64,000 nt of DNA from Plasmodium coatneyi (Eukaryota > Apicomplexa > Aconoidasida > Haemosporida > Plasmodiidae). Under the pieces are notes generated by a model. The model was not told the DNA's origin, did no database searches, and saw nothing but the letters and a program-made list of their open reading frames with translations. Below, in pieces: positions 53,386 to 63,955 of this stretch; position 1 is the first letter of the stretch, and every line of letters begins with the position of its first letter. The translations under genes and the position numbers were made by a program. The stretch lies in assembly GCF_001680005.1 (NCBI RefSeq), contig NC_033563.1, positions 682,001 through 746,000 on the forward strand, in the 5' to 3' direction.

Positions 53386-54157
53386 TTTTTTTTCTCTTTC
53401 TTTAGCATGTTTGTGTGATGGTTCCCTTTATCCGTTGACCGGCAGATCGGCGAAGCGGCCAATCGACGAATCGTCAAATCGGCAAAGATACAAAATAAAA
53501 ACCCGCTTCAGGCTTCGCTTGCAGTTTTCATTTTTCATCCATCGCGGTGATCTGCCATTCGTTCGTTCGTTTTTTTTGTTCTTTTTTTTGTTCTTTTTTT
53601 TTTTTTTTTTTTTTTCTTAATTCACCATGCAGAGTGTTCCTTTTTAATTTGCTCCGCTGCTTATTTCCCCGCGGGGTTCCCTGTTAACAATCTATACCAT
53701 GCTGTTCTTTTTTTTTTTTTTTTTTTTTTTATGCACAATTTAATTTCTGCGCAGTGTCCCCGTTGAAGTGAAGCATGTGCTATATGCCTTCCCAGCATAA
53801 GCAACTCCTCTCCTTGCAGTGCATAGGAAAAGATCCTCCTGTTTACATGCAACATAGGGAGAAAATATTATTGACGTGGTTAGTTTGTCCATGTGCACGA
53901 CACACTTAGCCCACTCTTCAATTCCATCAACATTGTAGCGGTGTGCTTTTTTTTTTTTTTTTTTTTTTCTATGTGGGGTTGCCTTCGAGAGGGATAAAAC
54001 GGGCCACAGCTTTCACCAGTGACAGGTGCACACATGCAGGTGAGGAAGCAACAGGTCAGACATAACACACTCCAGGAAACGTGAAAGGTTATAAAAAAAA
54101 AAGGGTGGAAAAAACTTCCCTTAATTTTTTTTTTGTATCACCTCACCGCTGCACAAA
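53386..54157. other. Divergent promoter region with T runs
   Basis: No gene is seen. T runs occur near 53571-53614 (interrupted by g/c), 53709-53730 and 53948-53967. Confidence 0.5.
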
Positions 54158-55435
54158 ATGTTGGAAAGCCTCTGTATCGACTTAATCAACGAGCTGTTAT
54201 TAACAAAATATAAATTTCTCCTGGCGATGAAACTGAACAGTATGTTGAGTGCAAAATGCCAGAGTTGCTCAAAGAACAAAGTTGAGGAGGATGGTCACGA
54301 GGGGGAGTCATCATCACCTGCAGGAAATTCTACTCCAGTGCCCCCTATGGAGGAGAAATATAACTACGCCAATTTTTGCGATTTAAAAAGGAAAGAAATG
54401 AGGAAAAAAAAAATAAAAAAATATAATTTCAAAAGGTTAAGAAAATATGTAAGGGATTTGAAGGAGCACCGTGAAGTGGATTCTTTGGAAGGAAAAAAGG
54501 ACCAGTCACCTACCTGCGAAGCGATTTGTCCGATGAGCACCGGTCAGGGGGACACCCTCCATGACAGCACACCACATGATTGTGCACCGCCACTACTAAC
54601 CCTTCGCAGTAAAAAAAACCCAGTGGGAAGAAAAAATATTCTGCTTCACCTAAAGGAAGGGCGCATTTTAAAAAAAAGAAAAAACTCCCCTTGTGAAGAA
54701 CACGATGACGGGAGAAAGGTCCCAATGGCCAGTCCCGCACTCGAAAAAACACGAAACGAACAAAAAGTAGACCATCGCATGAGGATGCTAAATGACGAAC
54801 TGTGCGAATACATCAGGAATGACTTTTACCCATTTCTGCCTCTGTACAATTTTGAGGAAGAGCCCCTACCAAACAACAAAAACAGGATAAGTCTTCTCCT
54901 CAGTAAAGAAAAAATGAATAGCATTTCAAAAAACAGAAAAAAAATAAAAGGGACACTACGAGGGGGATACACCAAAGGACCTGTTCTTCTTTCGTCCAAA
55001 AAATTAAATACACATTATGTGAAATTTCTGTCCAAGTTTAGAATGCTCATTAAACGGGTCAAGCAACGAAACAGTGAGGGAGACACAACGCAGATGCAGG
55101 GGGATGATCCCAAATATACCATCTTAAAAACGCTTCTATATTTAAAAGGGGGTTCTGTCAGTAGCACAACCAGTTGCGCGTCTAGCAGGGGTGGCCACTG
55201 GAGGGAACTGGCAAGGGGACCTACACACAGAAAGGATCCTTCCAAAGCTTTACTACATTTAGACGGGCGAAGTGAAGGATATCACCACCAGGTGTATCGA
55301 GCCATTTCCACAATTCGCTTTTTGAAGGAAAGCCTGCATATCCTCCGGATGGACACCATATACATTTTTGTCTTTTTCGCATCCTACGTGAATGGCATCT
55401 TGGCGAGGTTGCAAAGGAGGGGAAGTGGTGACTAG
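54158..55435 (+). CDS. Unrecognised basic 425-residue protein
   Basis: A single exon. An N-terminal helical part (LCIDLINELLLTKYKFLLAMKL) is followed by a CxxC pair (KCQSCSKNK). Then come Lys/Arg-rich blocks (RKEMRKKKIKKYNFKRLRK, RILKKRKNSPCEEH), which suggest a nuclear or RNA-associated protein. A hydrophilic, probably disordered middle leads to RKKIKGTLRGGYTKGPVLLSS, followed by basic helices. The last 40 residues are helical and hydrophobic (IRFLKESLHILRMDTIYIFV). There is no signal peptide. I recognise no family. Confidence 0.75.
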   Translation: MLESLCIDLINELLLTKYKFLLAMKLNSMLSAKCQSCSKNKVEEDGHEGESSSPAGNSTPVPPMEEKYNYANFCDLKRKEMRKKKIKKYNFKRLRKYVRDLKEHREVDSLEGKKDQSPTCEAICPMSTGQGDTLHDSTPHDCAPPLLTLRSKKNPVGRKNILLHLKEGRILKKRKNSPCEEHDDGRKVPMASPALEKTRNEQKVDHRMRMLNDELCEYIRNDFYPFLPLYNFEEEPLPNNKNRISLLLSKEKMNSISKNRKKIKGTLRGGYTKGPVLLSSKKLNTHYVKFLSKFRMLIKRVKQRNSEGDTTQMQGDDPKYTILKTLLYLKGGSVSSTTSCASSRGGHWRELARGPTHRKDPSKALLHLDGRSEGYHHQVYRAISTIRFLKESLHILRMDTIYIFVFFASYVNGILARLQRRGSGD

Positions 55436-55904
55436 GCTAAGTGGTAAAGACGCGACTGATGAAATTGTTACCTTTTTTTTTGTGCCCCAAAGTGGATGGT
55501 TTCGCTCTCTGTACCACAGGGTGCATCGATTGGCCGCCCCGTTGACCCTGCAGTGCGCACCCTTTTTGGAGTATGCCCTAATTCGTTTTCCCTCCCTATA
55601 ATTAATTTTTGCGAAAACGTGAAATAGCTATTGAGGTAAAGTGCAAACAGGTTGGCAGACACACGCGCCAGGGGGGAATGTTTCGCCCGTTTTTACAAAA
55701 AAGGAGGAACCAAAAAAAGCGTGTAAAAAAATTGGCAAAAAATGAGTAAAAAAAACAACTCGTCTTGCGCGCACTGCGCAGTGGAGGCCGAAGTGGGGGA
55801 AATCCACATTCAATTCGCGCCTCACACAAAGGGGGCACGCTAAACGTAAAAAAAAGTAGCGCAAGTAGAAACAGTTGCGCGGATGCGTGTGCAATAACCC
55901 CACC
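55436..55904. other. Convergent 3' region
   Basis: The spacer between the basic 425-residue gene (+) and the RAP gene (-). If the RAP gene uses the GTAAGG donor at its end (about 55908), its last exon would lie here. I could not identify it. Confidence 0.45.
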
Positions 55905-58900
55905 TTACCCAAGCTGGAACATATGCCGCAACTTGTCCAGGTGGTTGGTCCCGGGGAAGATCGTCTTTTCTCCCTCAGCGTGCATTTTGCTTAGGTGTTT
56001 GTTTGTTCCAACATGGGAAACCACCCCTTCAATGCTGGACGTGCGCCTTTTCTCTCGCAAAAGTGACCTTCTCCTTCGCCGTTGTGACGATGTACCTGAG
56101 CTGTTTTTTCCACTAACCCTTCTATTTATACCCAGGGGAATTCTTTTCTTCCTTTTAATCAGGTCGAGGATCAAACTAGTGAGGTAACCTTTGTTCAGGT
56201 GATTGTCTCTGTTTTTTTTTTTGTTTTTCACATACCTTTTCGCATCAATGCAGATGAAATTGTACCCAATTTTTTTAACGCACTTTAATATGACGTGCTT
56301 TTTATAATTAACCATTTTTTTATTTGCCTTTTTCGCATGCATGCCATAGTAGGCCACGTAAATGTTGTGCTTCTTCAGCTGTTGTTCTTTGGTTCCAGTG
56401 AGGGAGTAGTAAAAGTCGTGGCCGTAAAGGATGTCCACAAGGAGGGTATTTCTCCTGTCCAATTCTTGTGTGCGCTTGGGTCCATCGGTTCGGCCTTGAC
56501 TTCCAAGGGAGTGTGTCTTTGCCGAGTCAATCGCGTTAGCCGAGTCAATTGCGCTGGCCTGGTTAGCCGTGTTAGGCGCTCCACCCCCCAGCGTTAGCAA
56601 ATTAATAGCCAGCGGAAATGTGTAATTCGACACGTTCACGTTTTTATAAACTTCAATCGTGCATGGAAAAATTGTGTGCAGTTCTTGAAATATTTCCTCC
56701 TGGAGATCTCTGTACTCGTGGAGGCAATTCGTCAGAGGCGTGGCACTTCCGCAGGAGAGTGACCCGAGCGACACTTCCCCCAGGTTGACGTCATCCACAC
56801 AATGCAACACAAAATTGCTTGCCTTTTTTTGTCCATTTTCACCTGACCAAGCAAGGTGATTTTTTTTCTGCCCACTTTGTTGAAAAAAAAGTTGAGCTAA
56901 GCCTCTCACAGAGCGCACATTTTTGAACAACTTGAAATACTTCAACGGTAACGAATTGTACAGGGGCGTTATCTGAAGCTTCTCCAACTCATGGGTATTG
57001 GACAAGTCTGTTAAATTTTTTAAAATATAATTGACGGCATTTTCAGTGCATGCGTTGGGAAAATTGGCGAATGCTTGATCCGTCTTCCTCCGGGTGGACA
57101 GCATACCAAGGTGACCCAAAATGGACACGCATTCATCCACCGAGTTGAAGTTAATAAACTGCAGAATTCTATGCACCCCCAAATAATGCATCATATTATA
57201 GAGGTTAAATTTGAGAAGGATTTTTAACACCTTTTCCAGGCTGCTATTATCCAAAAATAAAATGTCCTTCTCCATTTTGTACAAGTGTCTAATAATTCTA
57301 TAATCCCTTATGTTTAACTTTTTGAAAATTTCCAAAATGTGCATGATCGTGTGTGTGGTTAGTTTTTCATTTTTTAGAGAATTTACCATTTTTAGGCAGA
57401 CGATTTTGTACACATCCAGGTAGAAATTGTAACACGTGACTTGGTACTCGGCCTCTCCAGTGGGTACCTCATCCCTGTCATGCGTTACGGATAAACCATT
57501 TACTTCCGCTAAGGTGTCTCCCCTTCTGTTAACACTAATGAATTTTTTTATTATTTTTTTTTCCTGCAAATTTGTGACTTCTTCCCCTTCTATACTAACC
57601 TCTGCGGGGTACTTAAAAATAAAATTATCATAGAGGAAGATTTTTGTCTTGTCCCTTTTTCTCCTTTTCTTCAAGTGGGATGTATCATCGTGGAGGTAGT
57701 ACACCTGGTTGTCCTTGTCCCTGCTGCGTTCACTTGGCAGGGTAGGTTGGTCTGCCGGTTGGTTTGCCCGTTCGTCGGTTTCCCTGGTTGATCTGTCACC
57801 ATCGCATAGGAGAAACACCTCCTTTTTTTGCCTGTCCTGTTTATACACTTTTGGGGCATACCTCCTTAATTCATTGAACAGGCACGTCCTGAAGTAGAGG
57901 TACTGGTAGACGAACATGACTTGGCTGATCGTTAGTTCCTTTTCCAGACAGACCAGTCTCTTCAACAGAATTTTCTCCAGCTGTACAAATGGGGTGTTCG
58001 TTCTTCTTAAAGCGTATAGTAGTAAAAGTATTTGCCGCGCGGTTAGGAATTCGTTACGGTAAATTATTTCCTCGGACAGTGCGTTAAGGAAGGATTCCTC
58101 CTGGTGAGTGTCCTGGCTAACTCGGATGATGTAGTTGGTCGGGTGGGGAAAAACGTTAGAGGAGTCTTCCGCAACGGAATCAACGAGACAATGGGTGAGT
58201 TCTCCCCTTCCAGCATGCTGCTCCCCTTGTTCCTCTTCCCACGTCTGGCCCTTTTTGACGTACACATGGAGGTAATCCTCAATGTGTATTCTATCCTTTT
58301 GCAAAAATGGGAAGTACCTCTTGTTAATTGTGAAGTCCCTATCTAAGCAGGCGAACAGGACATTTGTGACTTCTTCCACTTTGAAGCATTTTAGTTTTTC
58401 TACAATTGCGTGTCTCACTTGGGTTAGAAAATTGGAGAGTGTCTCCTCACAGGCTGGCCCATCCTGTTGCTCCGTTTTTGCATTGGTATAATTTGTTTGA
58501 TGAAGCGCCTGCGTTGGAACACTCCCTGTGGTAATTTTTCCCCCGGGAGTTGTCTTCGACGGTACAAAGGTTGTCCGATCGTGGGTAACACTGTAGTTAG
58601 TCAATGCGTGATTATTTGTAGACCCTCCTTTACGCAGGACTGCATTAGTATGTGGTATTTCCCCACCTGAGGAAAGCCTCACCCTCTCACATTGGACATT
58701 TCTTTTACCGTTATTGAGCGCGCCGCAAATATGAACGGCAGACAAAAAGGTAAACATCAAATCGGTGGGGTTGAGGAGATATATATTTTTTTTAATCACT
58801 TGGATAAAATTCTTGGTCATGTAAAAAAAAGAATTGAAGTGTTCAAAGTGGTGGAGAAAATAAAGACTGTAGGAGTAGAAGAATAAAGTAAGGGAGTGAA

Positions 58901-59501
58901 AATTTAGACTCTTCAAATCGTTGTGTATTTTTACAACACTTAAGTGGAAAATCTCATTCGTGTAGACCTTCTCTGTGAGGGAAATGCTTCTCGACAAACT
59001 GAAGGTGATCAACGCCAAGTCTTTGTAGGACAAATTTTTATTCATTTTTATTAGTATAGACTTGGCTAGCAAGTTTAGGAAGTATAGATTGTCGAACTTG
59101 TGTTTTCTGAGTACCAACATTAGGAGACTTAACTCCCTTATGGTTAGTCTGTACAGGTGATTCTCCAGTTTTTCGCAAATAAAATTCAGTACTTTTTTTT
59201 CCAGGGAAATTTGCTTGCTTAGCAATTTTAAAATAATCATAAGGTCCACATAATTGCTGACTTGGTTGTTGTAAAGTTTTAGGATAACCACGTAGAGGTA
59301 ATTCCTCCAGAGAGTTCTAGACTTTAGGTTTTTTTTTTTGCTCACCTCTACACTTTTGCGGATAGTGGGCATATCCATGCGCTTCAGGGTGTTGACTTTT
59401 GGCATGTTCATGTGCATCCTCCTCTGCATGTAGAACAGGGCCCGCTGATTGGTCCTCGTCGGGGCGCCCATGTGTAGGCGCAATGGCAGGGGCAACCGCA
59501 T
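55905..59501 (-). CDS. RAP-domain protein, organellar RNA-binding type
   Basis: One long exon of 1198 residues. A basic N-terminus (MRLPLPLRLHMGAPTRTNQR) could be an organelle presequence. From about residue 60 a run of helical repeats is visible, with recurring L-(S/T)-x-(R/K)-E-(L/I)-x-x-(L/I)-(L/M) patterns (LTIRELSLLMLVLRKHKF, LSYKDLALITFSLS, LTARQILLLLYALR, LTTHTIMHILEIFKKL). These resemble the heptatricopeptide/FASTK-type repeats of RAP proteins. Near the C-terminus lies the RAP domain (NIYVAYYGMHAKKANKKM, HVILKCVKKIGYNFICID), of the form V-x-K-x-x-x-L-x2-L-G-Y-x2-(V/I). RAP proteins in Plasmodium stabilise or process mitochondrial or apicoplast RNA. Low-complexity insertions lie around 280-340 and 560-620. 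The end FQLG-TAA overlaps a GTAAGG donor. Confidence 0.85.
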   Translation of the reverse strand: MRLPLPLRLHMGAPTRTNQRALFYMQRRMHMNMPKVNTLKRMDMPTIRKSVEVSKKKNLKSRTLWRNYLYVVILKLYNNQVSNYVDLMIILKLLSKQISLEKKVLNFICEKLENHLYRLTIRELSLLMLVLRKHKFDNLYFLNLLAKSILIKMNKNLSYKDLALITFSLSRSISLTEKVYTNEIFHLSVVKIHNDLKSLNFHSLTLFFYSYSLYFLHHFEHFNSFFYMTKNFIQVIKKNIYLLNPTDLMFTFLSAVHICGALNNGKRNVQCERVRLSSGGEIPHTNAVLRKGGSTNNHALTNYSVTHDRTTFVPSKTTPGGKITTGSVPTQALHQTNYTNAKTEQQDGPACEETLSNFLTQVRHAIVEKLKCFKVEEVTNVLFACLDRDFTINKRYFPFLQKDRIHIEDYLHVYVKKGQTWEEEQGEQHAGRGELTHCLVDSVAEDSSNVFPHPTNYIIRVSQDTHQEESFLNALSEEIIYRNEFLTARQILLLLYALRRTNTPFVQLEKILLKRLVCLEKELTISQVMFVYQYLYFRTCLFNELRRYAPKVYKQDRQKKEVFLLCDGDRSTRETDERANQPADQPTLPSERSRDKDNQVYYLHDDTSHLKKRRKRDKTKIFLYDNFIFKYPAEVSIEGEEVTNLQEKKIIKKFISVNRRGDTLAEVNGLSVTHDRDEVPTGEAEYQVTCYNFYLDVYKIVCLKMVNSLKNEKLTTHTIMHILEIFKKLNIRDYRIIRHLYKMEKDILFLDNSSLEKVLKILLKFNLYNMMHYLGVHRILQFINFNSVDECVSILGHLGMLSTRRKTDQAFANFPNACTENAVNYILKNLTDLSNTHELEKLQITPLYNSLPLKYFKLFKNVRSVRGLAQLFFQQSGQKKNHLAWSGENGQKKASNFVLHCVDDVNLGEVSLGSLSCGSATPLTNCLHEYRDLQEEIFQELHTIFPCTIEVYKNVNVSNYTFPLAINLLTLGGGAPNTANQASAIDSANAIDSAKTHSLGSQGRTDGPKRTQELDRRNTLLVDILYGHDFYYSLTGTKEQQLKKHNIYVAYYGMHAKKANKKMVNYKKHVILKCVKKIGYNFICIDAKRYVKNKKKNRDNHLNKGYLTSLILDLIKRKKRIPLGINRRVSGKNSSGTSSQRRRRRSLLREKRRTSSIEGVVSHVGTNKHLSKMHAEGEKTIFPGTNHLDKLRHMFQLG

Positions 59502-59579
59502 GGTGCGTAGATAAAAAGGGAAGACAAAATAGACGACAGAGACGAGATGAATAGCGAATCAAGTCACCGTGTGAAGAAC

Positions 59580-60782
59580 CTACTCATACTCCTCCTTGTA
59601 GGCCTCATACATGGGGTAGAGGCCCAACGCTTTGAGGATAGCCAAGTTGAAGCGCCGCACGAAATTCAACTGCAGGTTCTTCTCATAAGTGAAGAAAAAG
59701 TAACTGGACAAAATGGAGGCAACTTCGAAGAGAGAAAATTCATTGTATAGTAAAATATTCTGTACAATAAAAAAGAATGGCACATACTCAGCCTTTATGA
59801 GGAAGAGCTCAAAGCAGTTAATCAGGGTACCTTCGTTGATCCGACTCCAGTAGTACAGTATGTAGGTGGAGAAAACATAACCCAGGTGGTTGTATTGTTC
59901 TTTGGATATACGCACATCTGTTGTGTCTGTCTTGGTGGGAGTGCTACTCTTACCCCCTGATAAAATAACTCTCCTAAGTTTATTCACATACCCTTGAAGG
60001 TTCAATACGTTCTCATTGTACATACTTCCTATTATTGTGAAGAGTAGGTTTGACAGGTAGCCAAACGTGAGGAATGTTACTAGATCTTCTGGGTTCTTGT
60101 AGTGTGCAATTTCGACGGAAGACATGTAGATGTGTAGGTAATTAAACATGAGAAAATATTGTAGGTATAAATTGCCTATATAAAAATAGGGCGTAATTAG
60201 TCTCCACACTTGACCCTCGTAGAATACCTTCCCAAAATCGAACACAATCAGCTTGTATATATTTTTATTTACATGCATGCATATGCTCAAGATGAAGGTG
60301 CAAAGAAGGTAAAGTTTCGTTAACGGGGGGGTCCTCTTAAACGACTTGATATACGAATAGAAGTAGCTATTTTCTATGTAATCTAAGTTGAACAGAGCCT
60401 TCACACTTTCAGTAATCTCGTTTAATGACGTTGAGGAGGGGGATATAAAAAGGAGGGGATAATGTCTTCTTATTTTTGTCCCCCTTGTTGCTGTTTTGGG
60501 GTTTCCAGAATAATTCAGGGAAAATTTTTTTTTTTTTTTTTTTGCTATTTTGTTTTTCTCCTTAGTGAAGTAGTAACAATGTTGTGATGTCGCGTTTTTC
60601 TTCTTCTCAGTTTTGAAGAGGCCATTTTTCCTTGTCGTTCCCCAGGGTGGTTCCCCTACACGTGTGCCGCTGTTCAGCACGTTCGCCGCAAACTTGTTCG
60701 ACCAAACAACCCTCGTGTGCTGATGCCTCACACTCACGATTATTACGCATAAAGAGGCGAGCAACCTGCGCAGCAAAAACAT
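59580..60782 (-). CDS. Derlin (DER1-like) with apicoplast-type leader
   Basis: From Met at 60782 the protein has 400 residues. It starts with a hydrophobic signal (MFLLRRLLASLCVIIVSV), then a basic, Lys/Thr/Asn-rich segment of about 85 residues with a KKKKKK run, the pattern of an apicoplast bipartite leader. The derlin domain follows: FDFGKVFYEGQVWRLITPYF matches the derlin signature in which a conserved Phe-Gly-x-x-W-R-L-(I/V)-T is found. NLYLQYFLMFNYLHIYMSSVE and PEDLVTFLTFGYLSNLLFT follow, with further helices to the C-terminus. Membrane helices number about six. Apicoplast derlins belong to the symbiont-derived ERAD-like machinery (SELMA) that imports proteins across the second outermost membrane. 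Met at 60821 would add 13 residues. The assignment to the apicoplast form is inference from the leader. Confidence 0.87.
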   Translation of the reverse strand: MFLLRRLLASLCVIIVSVRHQHTRVVWSNKFAANVLNSGTRVGEPPWGTTRKNGLFKTEKKKNATSQHCYYFTKEKNKIAKKKKKKFSLNYSGNPKTATRGTKIRRHYPLLFISPSSTSLNEITESVKALFNLDYIENSYFYSYIKSFKRTPPLTKLYLLCTFILSICMHVNKNIYKLIVFDFGKVFYEGQVWRLITPYFYIGNLYLQYFLMFNYLHIYMSSVEIAHYKNPEDLVTFLTFGYLSNLLFTIIGSMYNENVLNLQGYVNKLRRVILSGGKSSTPTKTDTTDVRISKEQYNHLGYVFSTYILYYWSRINEGTLINCFELFLIKAEYVPFFFIVQNILLYNEFSLFEVASILSSYFFFTYEKNLQLNFVRRFNLAILKALGLYPMYEAYKEEYE

Positions 60783-61774
60783 CTTATATGTGATCGGGAG
60801 CTGCTTCTGCGGGGTTCGCACCTGGCCATTTGGGGACCTACGTCATCCACGTCATCTCATCATCTGCATCATCCGCCTTTTGGCATCCCTCTGGTGCAGC
60901 TTCTTTTTGTAATCTCTTTCGAATCCTCTCTCCCTCGCCTCTGCCGTTTTTGCGCCCTCTTTTTAAACACTCCCCTTTCGGCGATTTTTCGAGTTACACT
61001 GATGTGCGGGCGCAACGTGAAAAAGCGGCTCCTTTTTTTTTTTTTTTTTTTGAATAATTTCCGCACGGGGTTGGGAAGCCACACCACGAGATTCACCAAC
61101 AGGGGGAACGGGTCGATTGTGCAACCTTTTGTTTTTTTCTCCTCCTAAGGGTGTAACCGTTACACTGTGTATTTTTTTTTTAAATATTTTTTTTTTTGGG
61201 GGGCATTGTCTTGCCTTGGGGGAACGGCACAAACGTGTTGCTGCTAATAAGGCAAGTTTGATGGTAGCTATCCGCGGGCACTTAAATTGCCTGTACAACA
61301 TAGGCTAACTCTCCACTCTTTTTGGCCTATTCAAACGGGGGGGCCGAAAAAAAAAAAAAAAAAAACTCCACGGGGAGGTGTCACCCGCGTACGTAAGGCG
61401 TATATAAGTATCAAAGAATTAAAAAGGAGCAGTAAGTTGCGTTTATTTAAAAATCAAACTATAAAATTTTAAGAATAGGGTAGGGGGGCACGGTGTGCGC
61501 AAGTGGGTAGGCAAATAAATAGCAGATAAGTGGGCCTCTAAATGGGCCGCTAAACCGGTCACTAAATGGAGCCGGTTTTCTTTTCCTGGTGTGGAAATAT
61601 GCTCATTCAAAAAATGGCAAAAAATAGGAACGCAAAAATGTGGGGATGGTGAAATGTACGTTGGTGTGTCAAAACAAACTAGAGGGGCCCGTGTCCGCCT
61701 TGTCAAGGCGACCGCACCCGAAACGGTGTGTCACGTGTTGGTGTATTCTCTCACAACGGTGAGCGTTCGCACCG
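60783..61774. other. Upstream of derlin and downstream of the phosphatase
   Basis: AT-rich with T runs near 61033-61051 and 61186-61196 and an A run near 61347-61365. Frames crossing these runs encode nothing recognisable. Confidence 0.5.
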
Positions 61775-62701
61775 CTATAAGAAGTACGGAATGGTGGCCT
61801 TGTTCTTAATCGAATTGCGGGAGTCAGGTGTGTCCTTAAATATGAGCATCTGTCTGTTCATATTTTCGTCTATGCGCATAATTGCGGCGACATTTCCGCA
61901 GCGGTAACAGTAATTGGGAGCAGACCACACGGTGACGATGGTGGAATCATCAAACATATACCGATAGCCTTCCATAGCTAGCTGGTGTGCCCTAGCAATT
62001 AGTTCCAAATTGTTAATGTAATTAAACTTTTTGGTAACCTTAGGACCAAAGAGCCAACCAGCGCCCCGAGGATTGGCAACCCAGTCTTCCACTTCATCAG
62101 GGTCTGACCACATAATATCACCAAAAGCACCTTCGTGTGGAATTTCCTGCACACGATTTATTAACCGTAACTGATCTATTAGCTTTATCTCAGGAGACAA
62201 TCCTCCATGTACACAAAAAATTTGGTTGTCCACCAGAGCTGCTAATGTTAAATAATCAAAAATATCGGTGCAATATTTCCATGCATTTGCATTACCATAC
62301 TTTTTGAAACATTCATCGTAGAACCCATACACTGTTGTTATCTGTCTACTTTCGTGGTTCCCTCTTAAGAGAGTTATATTTTTTGGGAACAACAGCTTCA
62401 ATAACAATAGGTACTCAAATGTCTCTACACTGTTGTACCCCCTGTCTACATAGTCGCCCAAAAATATGTAGTCGTTATTCATGATGTCTCCTCCTACATC
62501 AAATAATTCTAAAAGGTCGAAGAATTGTCCATGTATATCTCCACAAATTATAACTGGGGGGGTGATTGCCTGTACATTATTTTCCTCCACTAGGATTTCC
62601 TTCACTCTTTGGCAGACTAGTCTTAAGTCATTCTCGTCCAGCAACTTGGGTGGATTCATGCGCAGTTGTTCAATCCATTTTTTTTCCTCTCCTCTTGTCA
62701 T
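61775..62701 (-). CDS. PP4/PP6-type serine/threonine protein phosphatase catalytic subunit
   Basis: From Met at 62701 (MTRGEEKKWIEQL) the protein has 308 residues, the usual size for PP2A/PP4/PP6 catalytic subunits (about 305-310). All PPP signatures are present: GDIHGQ, GDYVDRG, RGNHESR, then metal-ligand His residues in VHGGLSPEI and RAHQLAMEGY, and SAPNYCYRCGN. It ends IPYFL, with the carboxyl-methylatable Leu of PP2A-like enzymes. The VCLV-type PP1 features are absent and the C-terminus lacks the TPDYFL of canonical PP2A, so PP6 or PP4 is favoured. An ORF of 355 residues exists if Met at 62842 is used, but the extra 47 residues look like translated 5' UTR. It is the last core gene on the minus strand. 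Confidence 0.93.
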   Translation of the reverse strand: MTRGEEKKWIEQLRMNPPKLLDENDLRLVCQRVKEILVEENNVQAITPPVIICGDIHGQFFDLLELFDVGGDIMNNDYIFLGDYVDRGYNSVETFEYLLLLKLLFPKNITLLRGNHESRQITTVYGFYDECFKKYGNANAWKYCTDIFDYLTLAALVDNQIFCVHGGLSPEIKLIDQLRLINRVQEIPHEGAFGDIMWSDPDEVEDWVANPRGAGWLFGPKVTKKFNYINNLELIARAHQLAMEGYRYMFDDSTIVTVWSAPNYCYRCGNVAAIMRIDENMNRQMLIFKDTPDSRNSIKNKATIPYFL

Positions 62702-63235
62702 TATTGTCGTTTTTCCTGGCGTGTGAAGTTTCTGCGGGTGGGGAGGGGTTATGCAAACAACAGGTGCGACGTTGTAAATAAAAAAATCCAACAAACGGAT
62801 AGCACGCAAAACCGCTCTGCTACTTTTTCTTCGCCTTCCCATCCCCCGTTGGCCTCTTTCACCTGTCCAAACGGGGTAATCTCACAAGAAGTGCAGCCGA
62901 ACTTCACACTCACGCAGAAACATCAACACAACGCGGTTCATTAGTGGTAGATGCAGCGACATGAGAAGAGGGGCTTTCCCCCGTGGGCGTACCTTTTATC
63001 CAATATATCATCGAAGATGTGGGCACGAATTTGGCTTTACTTCGGGGTCGGACGCGAACACTTGGGAAGGAGCGGCGTGGCGGCGTGGCGGCGGGGAGTC
63101 AAATAGAATTGCGCTAACTGCAGGTGCCTCTAACGGCAAACTGACCTAATAACGACGTGGAGGGGGGAAGGGCCGTGCACGCTACTACGGCAACTTCGGC
63201 CCAATTTTACCAAAAAAACAACAAAAAAAATCCAA
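62702..63235. other. Upstream region of the phosphatase
   Basis: The presumed phosphatase promoter and 5' UTR. No gene is seen. Confidence 0.45.
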
Positions 63236-63370
63236 ATAAATATGCAAATACGCGAATAGGCAAATGAACGAATGAACGAATAAACGAATGATCGAATGAA
63301 CGGATAAACGAATGAACGAATAAACGAATAAACGAATGAACGAATAAACGAATGAACAAATAAATGTACG
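63236..63370. repeat. Tandem acgaatga/acgaataa microsatellite-like repeat
   Basis: Copies of gaatgaac and gaataaac (8 bp) alternate about fourteen times between 63256 and 63360, with a looser aaatatgcaaat start. The minus-strand frame reads IRLFVYSF-type repeats, a by-product. Confidence 0.9.
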
Positions 63371-63917
63371 AGGATTCGGGTACATATACGAAATGGCTAG
63401 CTTAAAACATGATAGGCTGGGCAAAAACAAAAAAGGGGGAAACGATGAGCGCGTTGTATTCAACTTTGCTAACTGCTCTGAAAATACGAAGTGTAGGGTT
63501 GAAATGGGAAGCAGTGCAATTGGGACGCCATGCGCAGATTATGAGGTTGAACGCTTCGCGTCAAAAAGGTGCTACGCCAAATAATTTACGCCAGTTTAAG
63601 CTTGCAAAAAAAAAACGCGCACTCACATTTTCTCGCTCGCTATTTTCCAGTAAAACACACATACATATATCAGCGTAAGAGCTAATGACAAACCCGTCCA
63701 AACGTGTACTTGACAGCGCAAAGGACCGTACCTCCAGTTGAAGATGCACATAAAGTGTCAAGAATTTGTACTGTTTGTGAATCCCTACTTTGCAATTTCG
63801 CGCAATGAAAAAGGTTTCCGTCCGGCTTTCCTTTTTTCCCTCTTTTTTTTTTTTTTTTTAACCCACAATTTGAAATTTTAACATGTAAATTTTCCACCTT
63901 TTGCATACGTCGAGTGC

Positions 63918-63955
<38 letters not shown>

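Noticed and set aside
62702..62842. 47-residue N-terminal extension of the phosphatase
   Set aside because: PP2A-like catalytic subunits start close to the core as MTRGEEKKW does. The extension is poorly structured, and a CAG acceptor-like site suggests it is 5' UTR.
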